Source: Comamonadaceae bacterium (GTDB taxonomy: Bacteria > Pseudomonadota > Gammaproteobacteria > Burkholderiales > Burkholderiaceae_C). Taken from it: DNA of 10,373 nt. Both the position numbers and the translations under genes were made by a program. The notes under the pieces were generated by a model, which did not search any database, was not told where the DNA came from, and was given only the letters and a program-made list of their open reading frames with translations. Where the stretch lies: contig CANGCZ010000042.1 of assembly GCA_947452325.1 (NCBI GenBank), positions 1 to 10,373 on the forward strand, read 5' to 3'. Shown here piece after piece: positions 1-6,328 of this stretch (its first letter is position 1; each line of letters starts with the position of its first letter).

Positions 1-1226
1 GCTTTCGGCGAGGAGTCGGAGCCTGCGACCGACGAGCCGGGAGCAGTCGCCGCATCGGCACCCACACTGACCACCTGTTTGATAGCCAACTGGTACTTCA
101 ACGCAAACGCAAAATCCCGCTCATCATGCGCCGGCACTCCCATGACAGCGCCGTCGCCATAACTCATCAACACATAGTTGCCGATCCACACCGCCACTTG
201 CTCGCCCGTCAACGGATGCGTCACCTTCAGACCGGTGTCCATGCCGACCTTGTCTTTCAGTGCCAGCTCCGCCTCGGTGGTGCCACCCGCTTTGCATTCC
301 TCAATGAATGCCGCCAGTCTCGGATTGCCCGTCGCCGCATGCAATGCCAGCGGATGCTCGGGCGCCACCGCGCAAAACGTCACGCCCATGATGGTGTCTG
401 CACGTGTGGTGAACACATACATGCGGCCGTCTTGAATCAACTGACCCGACGCATCCCGGATGTCGTGCGTGAACGCAAACCGCACACCCTCGGATTTGCC
501 GATCCAGTTCTCCTGCATCAATCGCACCTTGTCCGGCCAGCCGTTCAACGTGGCTTTGGGGTTGCCGATTTGCACATGGTCAAGCAGCTCTTGCGCGTAA
601 TCGGTGATCTTCAAGTAGTAACCGGGAATCTCGCGCTTTTCCACCACCGCACCGGTACGCCAGCCCTTGCCATCAATCACTTGCTCATTGGCCAGTACCG
701 TCTGGTCTACCGGGTCCCAGTTCACCACCTGCGTCTTGCGGTAAGCGATGCCTTTTTCCAGCATTTTCAAAAACAACCACTGGTTCCATTTGTAATAACT
801 CGCATCACAGGTGGCGACTTCGCGCGACCAGTCAATCGCCAGGCCCATGGCCTGCATTTGCTGCTTCATGTAGGCGATGTTTTCATAGGTCCATTTGGCC
901 GGCGGTACACCGTTTTTCAACGCTGCGTTTTCAGCAGGCAGTCCGAATGCGTCCCAGCCCATGGGCATGAGCACGTTGTAGCCCTTCATGCGCAAATGCC
1001 TTGTCAGCATGTCGTTGATGGTGTAGTTGCGCACATGGCCCATGTGCAATTTGCCGCTGGGGTAAGGCAGCATAGAGCAGGCGTAGTACTTGGGGCGCGA
1101 CTTGTCTTCAGTCACGCGGTAAACGTCAGCCTGGGTCCAGGCGGCTTGCACTGCTTTTTCAATGGCTGACGCCTGGTAATCGGCCAAACCACTGGCGTTA
1201 TCGGAGGTAGATGGGGTGTGTTGCAT
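1..1226 (-). CDS. leuS: Leucyl-tRNA synthetase, N-terminal part (cut by left edge)
   Basis: This class I aminoacyl-tRNA synthetase charges tRNA-Leu with leucine in the cytoplasm. The window holds the first 408 codons of a protein that is usually about 860-880 residues. The class I HIGH motif appears as HMGH at residues 61-64, within KLHMGHVRNYT. The CP1 editing domain is present: the threonine-rich strand TTRADT lies near residues 273-278, and the editing-site segment MGVPAHDERDF ends near residue 372, with D368 matching the conserved aspartate. The KMSKS loop and anticodon-binding domain lie outside the window. The ATG at 1224-1226 is chosen because it gives a normal N-terminus just before the family match begins. 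No strong Shine-Dalgarno is visible. The gene starts 28 bases after exbD and is probably the distal gene of the bamE-dapB-exbB-exbD operon. Odd point: residues about 387-408 are Ala/Ser/Gly-rich and do not look like the usual CP1 sequence. Confidence 0.97.
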   Translation of the reverse strand, partial: MQHTPSTSDNASGLADYQASAIEKAVQAAWTQADVYRVTEDKSRPKYYACSMLPYPSGKLHMGHVRNYTINDMLTRHLRMKGYNVLMPMGWDAFGLPAENAALKNGVPPAKWTYENIAYMKQQMQAMGLAIDWSREVATCDASYYKWNQWLFLKMLEKGIAYRKTQVVNWDPVDQTVLANEQVIDGKGWRTGAVVEKREIPGYYLKITDYAQELLDHVQIGNPKATLNGWPDKVRLMQENWIGKSEGVRFAFTHDIRDASGQLIQDGRMYVFTTRADTIMGVTFCAVAPEHPLALHAATGNPRLAAFIEECKAGGTTEAELALKDKVGMDTGLKVTHPLTGEQVAVWIGNYVLMSYGDGAVMGVPAHDERDFAFALKYQLAIKQVVSVGADAATAPGSSVAGSDSSPK

Positions 1227-1254
1227 GGGGCTCAATAAGAAACCCCGTGCGCGC

Positions 1255-1707
1255 TCAGTTGCGCGGTGGCGGGGAGGTGGTCTGGATTTTAGGCGCAGCC
1301 GACTGCACCGCCAAAGAGACACTGTGCAGTTCGGATTTCTGGATTTCAGCCAGCACTTCCGCCACGCTGCCATAGGGCACCGATTTGTCGACTTTGAGTT
1401 GCACTTCGGTGGTTTGTGCCGCCGTTGCGCGCAAACTGAGTGCGGCGGCGAGCTGGCTGACGGACAGCGCCTGGCCGTCAACGCTCAATTGCCCGGCACT
1501 GTCCAGCGCCACCACAAGCAACACGGGTTTGGCCGGCGCGGGCGGCGCATCGGCTTGCGGCAATTCCATGTGCAAGCCGCTCGTCATCAAAGGCGCGGCA
1601 ATGATGAAAATCACCAGCAGCACCAGCATGACATCGACCAGGGGAGTGACATTGATGTCGCCCATGGGGGCATGGGACGGGCGTTTTTCGAATTCACCGA
1701 ATGCCAT
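1255..1707 (-). CDS. exbD: ExbD/TolR family biopolymer transport protein
   Basis: This is the single-span inner-membrane partner of an ExbB/TolQ proton channel, 150 residues long (usual family range about 130-150). The N-terminus is cytoplasmic. The diagnostic segment GDINVTPLVDVMLVLLVIFI has the proton-path aspartate at D25, followed by a membrane span to about residue 42. The rest is a periplasmic domain with a short Pro-rich tail. The ATG is preceded by GAGG, which overlaps the exbB stop codon 10 bases upstream, so the two genes are probably translationally coupled. ExbD and TolR are hard to tell apart by eye. ExbD is preferred because no tolA, tolB or pal is adjacent, but no tonB is visible either. 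What the complex powers cannot be read from this window. Confidence 0.9.
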   Translation of the reverse strand: MAFGEFEKRPSHAPMGDINVTPLVDVMLVLLVIFIIAAPLMTSGLHMELPQADAPPAPAKPVLLVVALDSAGQLSVDGQALSVSQLAAALSLRATAAQTTEVQLKVDKSVPYGSVAEVLAEIQKSELHSVSLAVQSAAPKIQTTSPPPRN

Positions 1708-1717
1708 GTCCCCAGCC

Positions 1718-2371
1718 TCAGTGCGTTAACTTGGAATCAGCTGTGGCCAGGGCGCGCAAATCGAAGGCCAAGCCTTCGAGCTCGGCGTCCAGACGGGCGA
1801 GTCGACGGCCCATCAGGTTGTAGGCCATGACCGCAGGAATAGCAACCGCCAAACCCGCTGCCGTCATCACCAGTGACTCGCCGACCGGCTGGGCCACTTT
1901 GTCTAAGGTGTATTGACCGGCAACCGCCAGATTGGTGAGCGCATGAAAAATGCCCCAAACCGTACCCAGCAAGCCGACGAAAGGCGCAGTGGCACCGATG
2001 GTGGCCAGCAAATCCTGGCCCCACTGCAGGCGGGCTCGAACTGTTTGCAAGGCCTCGCGCAAACGGCGGGTCAATTGGTCTTCTTTGTTGGCGTTGGCAG
2101 CCAGGCCCTGATGCGTGGTCGCAGTGGCCGCGTCCAGCAAAGCAGTGAACATGGCCTGCGGATCGGCAGCCTGCCAATGCGCGCGCGCCTGTGTCCAATC
2201 CGGGGCTTGCCAAAACAAGGCCTTGCAGATCGCCAGTTGCCTGACGGCCAGATGAAGCAGCCGACTTTTGTAAAGAATGATGAACCAACTGGCCACGGAC
2301 ATGGACAACAGCAACAGCGTGACAGCCCGGCTGACGCCATCGGCTTGCGCCAGCGTGTCCCACAAATTCAT
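1718..2371 (-). CDS. exbB: MotA/TolQ/ExbB proton channel family protein
   Basis: This 217-residue inner-membrane protein should form the pentameric proton channel with the ExbD encoded next to it. Three membrane spans are visible: about residues 14-34, 121-146 and 163-186. The family signature GATAPFVGLLGTVWGIF falls in the second span. The third carries VGESLVMTAAGLAVAIPAV, with the conserved glutamate at E165 and the threonine at T170. Span 1 is followed by a cytoplasmic region of about 85 residues, as in ExbB and TolQ. The ATG at 2369-2371 overlaps the dapB stop codon as ATGA, which indicates translational coupling and fixes the start. ExbB versus TolQ is uncertain; the tol genes are not adjacent. 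Confidence 0.9.
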   Translation of the reverse strand: MNLWDTLAQADGVSRAVTLLLLSMSVASWFIILYKSRLLHLAVRQLAICKALFWQAPDWTQARAHWQAADPQAMFTALLDAATATTHQGLAANANKEDQLTRRLREALQTVRARLQWGQDLLATIGATAPFVGLLGTVWGIFHALTNLAVAGQYTLDKVAQPVGESLVMTAAGLAVAIPAVMAYNLMGRRLARLDAELEGLAFDLRALATADSKLTH

Positions 2372-3207
2372 GGTTGCTGACCCGCCTGCTTCAAACCAAG
2401 CACATCAAACATATCGAACAATCCGCTGCGTTGTTGCGCCAAAAAACGCACGGCGCGCAAACTGCCCTGGGCATAGGTGCTGCGGCTGGCGGATTTGTGG
2501 GTGATTTCAATGCGTTCGCCTTCGGTGGCAAACATCACCGTGTGGTCGCCGACGATATCGCCGCCACGGATGGTGGAGAAGCCTATGCTGCCGTCCACCC
2601 GTTCGCCGGTATGGCCGTAGCGCTCATACACCGCACAGTCTTTCAATTGACGGCCTTGGGCCGAAGCGATGACTTCACCCATCTTCAGCGCGGTGCCTGA
2701 AGGTGCATCCACTTTGTGCTTGTGGTGGGCTTCGATGATTTCGATGTCGTAACCCTGGCGCAGGGCCGTGGCCGCGAGTTCCAGCAGTTTGAGCGTGACA
2801 TTCACGCCCACGCTCATATTGGGCGCCATGACGATGGCGATCTCACGGCTGGCGGTTTGAATCTCAGACTTTTGCGCATCTGAAAAGCCAGTGGTGCCTA
2901 TGACCATTTGCACGCCCAATTGCCGGCATACCGCTAAATGCTGCATGGTGCCTTCGGGTCGGGTGAAATCGATCAGCACTTGCGCGTTTTTCAAACCTTC
3001 TTTCATGTCTGCACTGATCCCTACACCTGCGGCGTGGCCGAGAAAAGCGGCGGCATCGGTTGCGATGTGCGGACTGCTTGCAATGTCCAAGGCGCCAGCC
3101 AGTTGCATATCCTCAGCCAGCATGACCGATTCGATCAACATGCGCCCCATGCGCCCGCTGGCGCCTGCAATTGCGATACGGTGAAGGGCAGAGTGTTTAT
3201 CGATCAT
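2368..3207 (-). CDS. dapB: 4-hydroxy-tetrahydrodipicolinate reductase
   Basis: DapB reduces the product of DapA with NAD(P)H to give tetrahydrodipicolinate, in the diaminopimelate/lysine pathway that feeds peptidoglycan. The protein is 279 residues, close to the family norm of about 270. The Rossmann nucleotide-binding loop GASGRMG is at residues 15-21. The conserved FTRPEGT lies at 81-87. The active-site segment EAHHKHKVDAPSGTA contains the catalytic pair H161/H162 and the lysine K165. RGGDIVGDH near 214-222 is also typical. The ATG at 3205-3207 is preferred over an in-frame start 78 bases further upstream, because the extra residues would overlap bamE and lie outside the family fold. GAGG, overlapping the bamE stop, serves as Shine-Dalgarno. 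It is likely co-transcribed with bamE and exbB. Confidence 0.97.
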   Translation of the reverse strand: MIDKHSALHRIAIAGASGRMGRMLIESVMLAEDMQLAGALDIASSPHIATDAAAFLGHAAGVGISADMKEGLKNAQVLIDFTRPEGTMQHLAVCRQLGVQMVIGTTGFSDAQKSEIQTASREIAIVMAPNMSVGVNVTLKLLELAATALRQGYDIEIIEAHHKHKVDAPSGTALKMGEVIASAQGRQLKDCAVYERYGHTGERVDGSIGFSTIRGGDIVGDHTVMFATEGERIEITHKSASRSTYAQGSLRAVRFLAQQRSGLFDMFDVLGLKQAGQQP

Positions 3208-3217
3208 GGCGCGCACC

Positions 3218-3772
3218 TCAAGGGGCCTTGGGTTCCAGGGGTGGATAGTTTTTAACGGGACCGCTTGCATCCGCAGCCGGCTCAACAGCAGCAGGAGCTG
3301 GACTTGCTTTGCGGAATTTTTCCAAATCCTGCTCGGACGCTTTGAGCACAGGGACTTTGATGTTTTCAGCCCGGTTGGTGGTCAATTTTTCAGCGAATTC
3401 AGATTCACTGGGCAATTCCTCCGCTTCTGCGCGCTCAAATACGTCGTCTTTGAAAAATACAGACAACTTGCGCTGCTGAGGCGCAGTGCCTTGGCGTTTG
3501 ATGGTGAATGCGTAATCCCAGCGATTGGCATGAAACAAGCTGGCAATCAAAGGGGTGCCGAGTATTTCCCTGACCTGTTTGCGGCTCATGCCGGGTCGCA
3601 AGGCCTGCAACTGCTCTTTGGACACAAAATTACCTTGCACCACCTCCGCGCGGTAAGGGGTCATCTTTTTCATGGCTTTGGAAACCGGATCCTCTACAAA
3701 GGAGCAAGCAGCCAGGCTGACGATGAGAAAGAGACCGCAGCTGCGCGCCGTGAGAGGTTGCCAAGATGTCAT
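3218..3772 (-). CDS. bamE: Outer membrane protein assembly factor BamE (SmpA/OmlA lipoprotein)
   Basis: BamE is a small lipoprotein of the BAM complex, which inserts beta-barrel proteins into the outer membrane. The 184-residue product starts with a lipoprotein signal: hydrophobic residues about 13-22 end in the lipobox LAAC, with lipidated C23. Serine follows, consistent with outer-membrane sorting. The SmpA/OmlA domain (about residues 40-125) shows VVQGN, RPGMSRKQVREILGTP and RWDYAF. A Pro/Ala-rich tail of about 30 residues follows, longer than in E. coli BamE. The ATG at 3770-3772 is chosen because it begins directly before the signal peptide; an in-frame upstream extension would run antisense into fur. 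The Shine-Dalgarno is poor. It is the first gene of the minus-strand operon and shares a divergent promoter region with fur. Confidence 0.95.
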   Translation of the reverse strand: MTSWQPLTARSCGLFLIVSLAACSFVEDPVSKAMKKMTPYRAEVVQGNFVSKEQLQALRPGMSRKQVREILGTPLIASLFHANRWDYAFTIKRQGTAPQQRKLSVFFKDDVFERAEAEELPSESEFAEKLTTNRAENIKVPVLKASEQDLEKFRKASPAPAAVEPAADASGPVKNYPPLEPKAP

Positions 3773-3790
3773 ATGGGGAGTGGAGCAGGC

Positions 3791-3808
3791 TATGATTGAA
3801 TCATTGTA
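3791..3808. promoter_or_regulatory. Divergent bamE/fur promoter region with palindrome
   Basis: The 79 bases between the bamE and fur starts contain the 13-base palindrome ATGATTGAATCAT (3792-3804). On the plus strand, TATGAT at 3791-3796 resembles a sigma-70 -10 box pointing at fur. On the minus strand, TACAAT (3808 to 3803) resembles a -10 box pointing at bamE. No convincing -35 boxes were found. A repressor at the palindrome would cover both start regions. It is only loosely Fur-box-like: the half-sites are TGATT/AATCA rather than TGATAAT/ATTATCA. The promoter assignment is inference from spacing and sequence. Confidence 0.4.
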
Positions 3809-3841
3809 ACGAGGGGTCTTGCTTCGATTCCCAGGGTTGCG

Positions 3842-3846
3842 AAAGG
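3842..3846 (+). promoter_or_regulatory. Shine-Dalgarno that fixes the fur start
   Basis: AAAGG lies five bases before the ATG at 3852. It decides this start over an in-frame TTG at 3819, which has no such site and would add 11 residues foreign to the family. Confidence 0.65.
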
Positions 3847-3851
3847 TTGAT

Positions 3852-4280
3852 ATGCAGTCCATAGGTGATTTGAAAAATACCGGCTTGAAAGCCACCCTAC
3901 CGCGCATCACTATTTTGGAATTGTTCCAAAAAAGCGGACAGCGCCACATGAGCGCAGAGGATGTGTACCGCCTGGTCCTGAACGAGCGCGCCGATATCGG
4001 ACTGGCCACCATTTACCGGGTGTTGATGCAGTTCGAGCAAGCCGGTTTGCTCACACGCAGCCAGTTTGAAAGCGGCAAGGCCGTCTATGAACTCAATGAA
4101 GGTCAGCACCATGACCATCTGGTGTGTCTGGATTGCGGTCGGGTCGAAGAGTTTTTTGATGCAGAGATAGAAAAGCGCCAGCACGATATCGCACGCGCCA
4201 AAGGCTTTGAAATTGCCGACCATGCGCTCAGTCTGTACGCGCATTGTTCGCGCAACCCCTGCCCTAACAAAAACGCCTAA
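3852..4280 (+). CDS. fur: Ferric uptake regulator Fur
   Basis: Fur is a dimeric, Fe2+-responsive DNA-binding repressor of iron uptake genes. The protein is 142 residues, typical for the family. The N-terminal winged helix covers about residues 10-82, with the recognition segment IGLATIYRVLMQFEQAGL at 49-66. The metal-binding segment HHDHLVCLDCGRVEEF has H86, H87, H89 and the zinc cysteines C92 and C95. The C-terminus has a second pair, C132 and C137 in HCSRNPC, matching the betaproteobacterial Fur pattern rather than Zur or PerR. It diverges from bamE, a neighbour I recall in many proteobacteria. Its TAA stop overlaps the hprK stop on the other strand. Autoregulation is plausible but no good Fur box is visible. 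Confidence 0.95.
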   Translation: MQSIGDLKNTGLKATLPRITILELFQKSGQRHMSAEDVYRLVLNERADIGLATIYRVLMQFEQAGLLTRSQFESGKAVYELNEGQHHDHLVCLDCGRVEEFFDAEIEKRQHDIARAKGFEIADHALSLYAHCSRNPCPNKNA

Positions 4281-5233
4281 TCTGCCTGGTTGGATTGCAT
4301 GGCCTCACGGTGGCGGGCGACGAATTTCTCGTAGGTATCAATACCGCGCAACTGCAAAATCGTGTTGCGAACAGCAGCCTCGACCAGCACGGCGATGTTG
4401 CGCCCGGCCACCACCTGTATCACGACTTTGCGCACGGGGATACCCAGCACATCGTGGGTCAGCGGTTCATGCGGCAAACGGTCGTAGTCGCGCTCCAAGG
4501 TTTCTTTACGCACCAGGTGCACGATCAGTTTGAGCCGCATTTTGCGACGCACCGCCGTCTCACCAAAAATAGCTTGTATGTCCAGCAAGCCTATGCCGCG
4601 CACTTCCAGCAGGTTTTGCAACAAAGCCGGGCAACGCCCTTCCAGCGTGGTTTGGTTGATCCGGTACAAATCCACCGCGTCATCGGCCACCAGACCGTGC
4701 CCACGGGAAATCAATTCCAGTCCAAGTTCGCTTTTGCCCAGACCTGATTCGCCGGTGATCATCACACCCATGCCCAGAATGTCCATGAACACGCCGTGCA
4801 AGGTGGTGCGGTCGGCAAAATGCTTGGACAAATAGGCGCGCAACAAGTCGATCACAAAAGACGCAGACTCGGCGGTGACAAACATCGGAATATGCGCCTG
4901 TTCGCACATCTTCAACAGTGCTGGCGTAGGGGTCTGGCCGTCGGCCACCACCAGCACCGGCGGCTCCAGCGTGACGATGCGCGCGACCCGGCGCTCACCC
5001 ACTTGAGCATCTGCGTGAGACAAATATTCGACCTCGCGCTGGCCCAGCACTTGTAAGCGGTAAGGGTGTATGTAATTGAGGTAACCGACCAGGTCAGCAC
5101 CGGAGCGCGCCATGCGAACAGCGACTTCGTCAAAGTGGCGTTCTTTGGCGCTTTGGCTGGCCACCCATTGCCAGTTCAGCCGTTGTCTGAAATCTTCAAA
5201 TAAAACGTCAGCACTGACAACGGTGGGCTTCAA
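4277..5233 (-). CDS. hprK: HPr kinase/phosphorylase
   Basis: HprK phosphorylates, and with phosphate dephosphorylates, the regulatory serine of HPr. In betaproteobacteria it works with the nitrogen-type PTS rather than a sugar-uptake PTS. The 318-residue product has the usual two parts: an N-terminal domain to about residue 130, and a kinase domain. The kinase domain shows H146 in LHGVFMDILG, the Walker A loop GESGLGKSE (161-169), ADD at 183-185, and the signature LLEVRGIGLLDIQAIFG (208-224). The conserved C-terminal block AGRNIAVLVEAAVRNTILQL is near 278-297. The start is a TTG at 5231-5233, 12 bases after the ptsN stop, with no clear Shine-Dalgarno, so coupling to ptsN translation is likely. 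There is no nearby in-frame ATG: the next methionine is M41. The TAG stop overlaps the convergent fur stop by four bases. Confidence 0.95.
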   Translation of the reverse strand: MKPTVVSADVLFEDFRQRLNWQWVASQSAKERHFDEVAVRMARSGADLVGYLNYIHPYRLQVLGQREVEYLSHADAQVGERRVARIVTLEPPVLVVADGQTPTPALLKMCEQAHIPMFVTAESASFVIDLLRAYLSKHFADRTTLHGVFMDILGMGVMITGESGLGKSELGLELISRGHGLVADDAVDLYRINQTTLEGRCPALLQNLLEVRGIGLLDIQAIFGETAVRRKMRLKLIVHLVRKETLERDYDRLPHEPLTHDVLGIPVRKVVIQVVAGRNIAVLVEAAVRNTILQLRGIDTYEKFVARHREAMQSNQAD

Positions 5234-5245
5234 AACAACTGCGGC

Positions 5246-5713
5246 TTAAACGGTTTGTACCGATTGCCAATTGGCGATCAGGTGATGCAATTCCTGCGCA
5301 TCGTTGCAGTTTTTGAGTTTGTCACGCAAAGCCGCGTCACTCAACATTTCTGCAATTTCTGACAGGATTTCAAGGTGCTTTTGGGTAGAAGCCTCGGGCA
5401 CAAGCAAGAAAATCATGAGACTGACGGGTTTTTCATCAGGCGCATCAAAACCTATGGGCTCGGCGAGACGAAAGACTGCAGCCAATGGGGTCTTCATGCC
5501 TTTGATGCGGCCATGCGGGATAGCCACGCCATAACCCAGGCCGGTAGAGCCCAGGCGCTCACGCGCAAAAAGACTGTCTGCCACCATGGCGCGGTTCAAG
5601 CCATGCAAATTCTCAAACAGCAAACCGGCTTCCTCAAAAGCACGTTTTTTGCTGGTCGCGTCTACTTGCACAAGTGCTTGTGCAGCAGGCAATATGGCAG
5701 CGAGTCTGTTCAT
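5246..5713 (-). CDS. ptsN: PTS IIA-like nitrogen regulatory protein PtsN (EIIA-Ntr)
   Basis: PtsN is the terminal phosphoacceptor of the nitrogen PTS (PtsP-PtsO-PtsN). In other proteobacteria it regulates potassium, phosphate and nitrogen responses by protein contacts and does not transport sugar. The 155-residue cytoplasmic protein matches family length. The phosphorylation site is H67 in GYGVAIPHGR. The PTS EIIA type-2 fold is further supported by LMIFLLVPE and HLEILSEIAEML. The ATG at 5711-5713 (MNRLAAILPA) is preferred. A GTG 21 bases upstream (5732-5734) would add seven residues and also lacks a Shine-Dalgarno. It is followed by hprK after 12 bases, implying joint expression. It is separated from hpf by an intrinsic terminator, so it probably has its own promoter. 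Confidence 0.94.
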   Translation of the reverse strand: MNRLAAILPAAQALVQVDATSKKRAFEEAGLLFENLHGLNRAMVADSLFARERLGSTGLGYGVAIPHGRIKGMKTPLAAVFRLAEPIGFDAPDEKPVSLMIFLLVPEASTQKHLEILSEIAEMLSDAALRDKLKNCNDAQELHHLIANWQSVQTV

Positions 5714-5796
5714 GATTGGGGGCTGATTATGCACCTAGATTTGATGTCAAGCTAGGGTAAATATTGATAACTTTCATATTATGTAAATGCAGGCTC
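5714..5796 (-). promoter_or_regulatory. AT-rich probable promoter region of ptsN-hprK
   Basis: Between the hpf terminator and ptsN lies an AT-rich stretch on the expected promoter side. On the minus strand it contains TTGACA (5750 to 5745), a perfect -35 hexamer, but the nearest -10-like CATAAT (5731 to 5726) is only 13 bases away, too close for a normal sigma-70 promoter. TAATAT around 5782-5777 is another possible -10 box with no good -35. An inverted repeat, AATAT-N11-ATATT, spans 5760-5780. A promoter here is inferred from the upstream terminator; its exact elements are unclear. Confidence 0.4.
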
Positions 5797-5824
5797 AAAA
5801 AAACCGCCTGTCTCACAGGCGGTT
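5797..5824 (-). terminator. Rho-independent terminator after hpf
   Basis: Read on the minus strand, a perfect 9-bp GC-rich stem, AACCGCCTG / CAGGCGGTT, with loop TGAGA is followed by an unbroken T run (seven Ts, two of them in the stem). It begins 24 bases after the hpf stop. It should end the hpf transcript before ptsN. Confidence 0.9.
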
Positions 5825-5848
5825 ACTTGATGCAAGCAGGGGGACAAG

Positions 5849-6184
5849 TCAGTTCAACAACTCCCGCTTGACGCTGCTGTGCTGGTGGTCTTGCACACGG
5901 TCTTTGTGGCGCACCACCTGCCGGTCCAGTTTGTCGACCAGGTCGTCGACGGCAGCATACAGGTCTTGGTGGGCGGACTCGGCAAACAAATCGCTGCCTT
6001 TGACATGGATATTGCACTCGGCACGCTGCCTGCCCTCTTTTTCTTTTTGCTTTTCCACCGACAGCAAAACGCGCACATCGACCACCTGGTCGAAGTGGCG
6101 CATGACGCGATCGAGTTTTTGAATGACATAGCCACGCAGTGCAGGCGTGACTTCCAGATGATGACCGCTGATCGTTAAATTCAT
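5849..6184 (-). CDS. hpf: Ribosome hibernation-promoting factor, short form
   Basis: This S30AE-family (HPF/RaiA/YfiA) protein binds the 30S decoding centre and promotes ribosome dimerisation or inactivation in stationary phase. The 111-residue length fits the short HPF class, lacking the C-terminal dimerisation domain of long HPF. It begins MNLTISGHHLEVTPAL. Characteristic C-terminal residues are AHQDLYAAVDDLVDKLDRQV followed by RHKDRV, the basic helix that contacts rRNA. The start at 6182-6184 is fixed by the strong Shine-Dalgarno GGAGGG five bases upstream. Next to it on the same strand are ptsN and hprK, the usual betaproteobacterial grouping, but a terminator separates them. rpoN, often directly upstream, is absent. 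Confidence 0.93.
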   Translation of the reverse strand: MNLTISGHHLEVTPALRGYVIQKLDRVMRHFDQVVDVRVLLSVEKQKEKEGRQRAECNIHVKGSDLFAESAHQDLYAAVDDLVDKLDRQVVRHKDRVQDHQHSSVKRELLN

Positions 6185-6189
6185 ACAAA

Positions 6190-6195
6190 CCCTCC
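6190..6195 (-). promoter_or_regulatory. Strong Shine-Dalgarno of hpf
   Basis: GGAGGG on the minus strand, five bases before the ATG at 6184, is the best ribosome-binding site in the window. It rules out the 33-codon in-frame extension that could start at 6283. Confidence 0.85.
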
Positions 6196-6273
6196 GGACA
6201 AAAACCTGTGCCAGACGCCCGGGCCGCATGCCTGAACGTTGACAGGTCACCTCCACTATGCACCCAGTGGCTG

Positions 6274-6311
6274 AAAAAAGCAAACCCCTTGACCGGATAC
6301 CAAGGCTTTGC
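6274..6311 (-). terminator. Probable intrinsic terminator after the MFS gene
   Basis: On the minus strand, GCAAA-g-CCTTG, a 9-base loop, CAAGG-gg-TTTGC and then TTTTTT form a two-part stem (5 + 5 bp with a small G/GG internal loop) followed by six Ts. It lies 17 bases after the stop of the MFS gene and upstream of hpf. The internal loop makes it weaker than the hpf terminator. If functional, hpf must start its own transcript in the following 90 bases, where CATAGT (6261 to 6256) is a weak -10 candidate. Confidence 0.6.
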
Positions 6312-6328
6312 CCGGTACGGGGGGCCTG

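Noticed and set aside
126..1169. Long open frame on the plus strand opposite leuS
   Set aside because: It is antisense to an unmistakable leucyl-tRNA synthetase and its translation (rich in His, Arg and Gln) shows no family features.
1227..1246. GGGG/CCCC hairpin between exbD and leuS
   Set aside because: It has only a 4-bp stem with a 12-base loop and no T run, so it is too weak to call a terminator or regulatory element.
1216..1830. Plus-strand open frame opposite exbD and exbB
   Set aside because: It is antisense to two recognised genes, has low-complexity basic composition and no ribosome-binding site I could support.
3208..3285. 26-codon upstream extension of dapB
   Set aside because: It would overlap the bamE end, lies outside the DapB fold, and the ATG at 3207 has a Shine-Dalgarno directly upstream.
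3789..3807. Classical 19-bp Fur box upstream of fur
   Set aside because: Aligned to the consensus, only about six of 19 positions match. The palindrome is real but its spacing differs from the Fur 7-1-7 arrangement.
3773..4012. 80-codon upstream extension of bamE
   Set aside because: It runs antisense through the fur 5' region and would bury the lipoprotein signal peptide inside the protein.
5760..5785. Fur-box-like GATAACTTTCATATTATG upstream of ptsN
   Set aside because: Fewer than half of the positions match the consensus; AT-richness explains the resemblance.
6199..6216. Sigma-54-like TGGCAC element upstream of hpf on the minus strand
   Set aside because: The -12 GC is absent at the required spacing, and transcription would start inside the ribosome-binding site.
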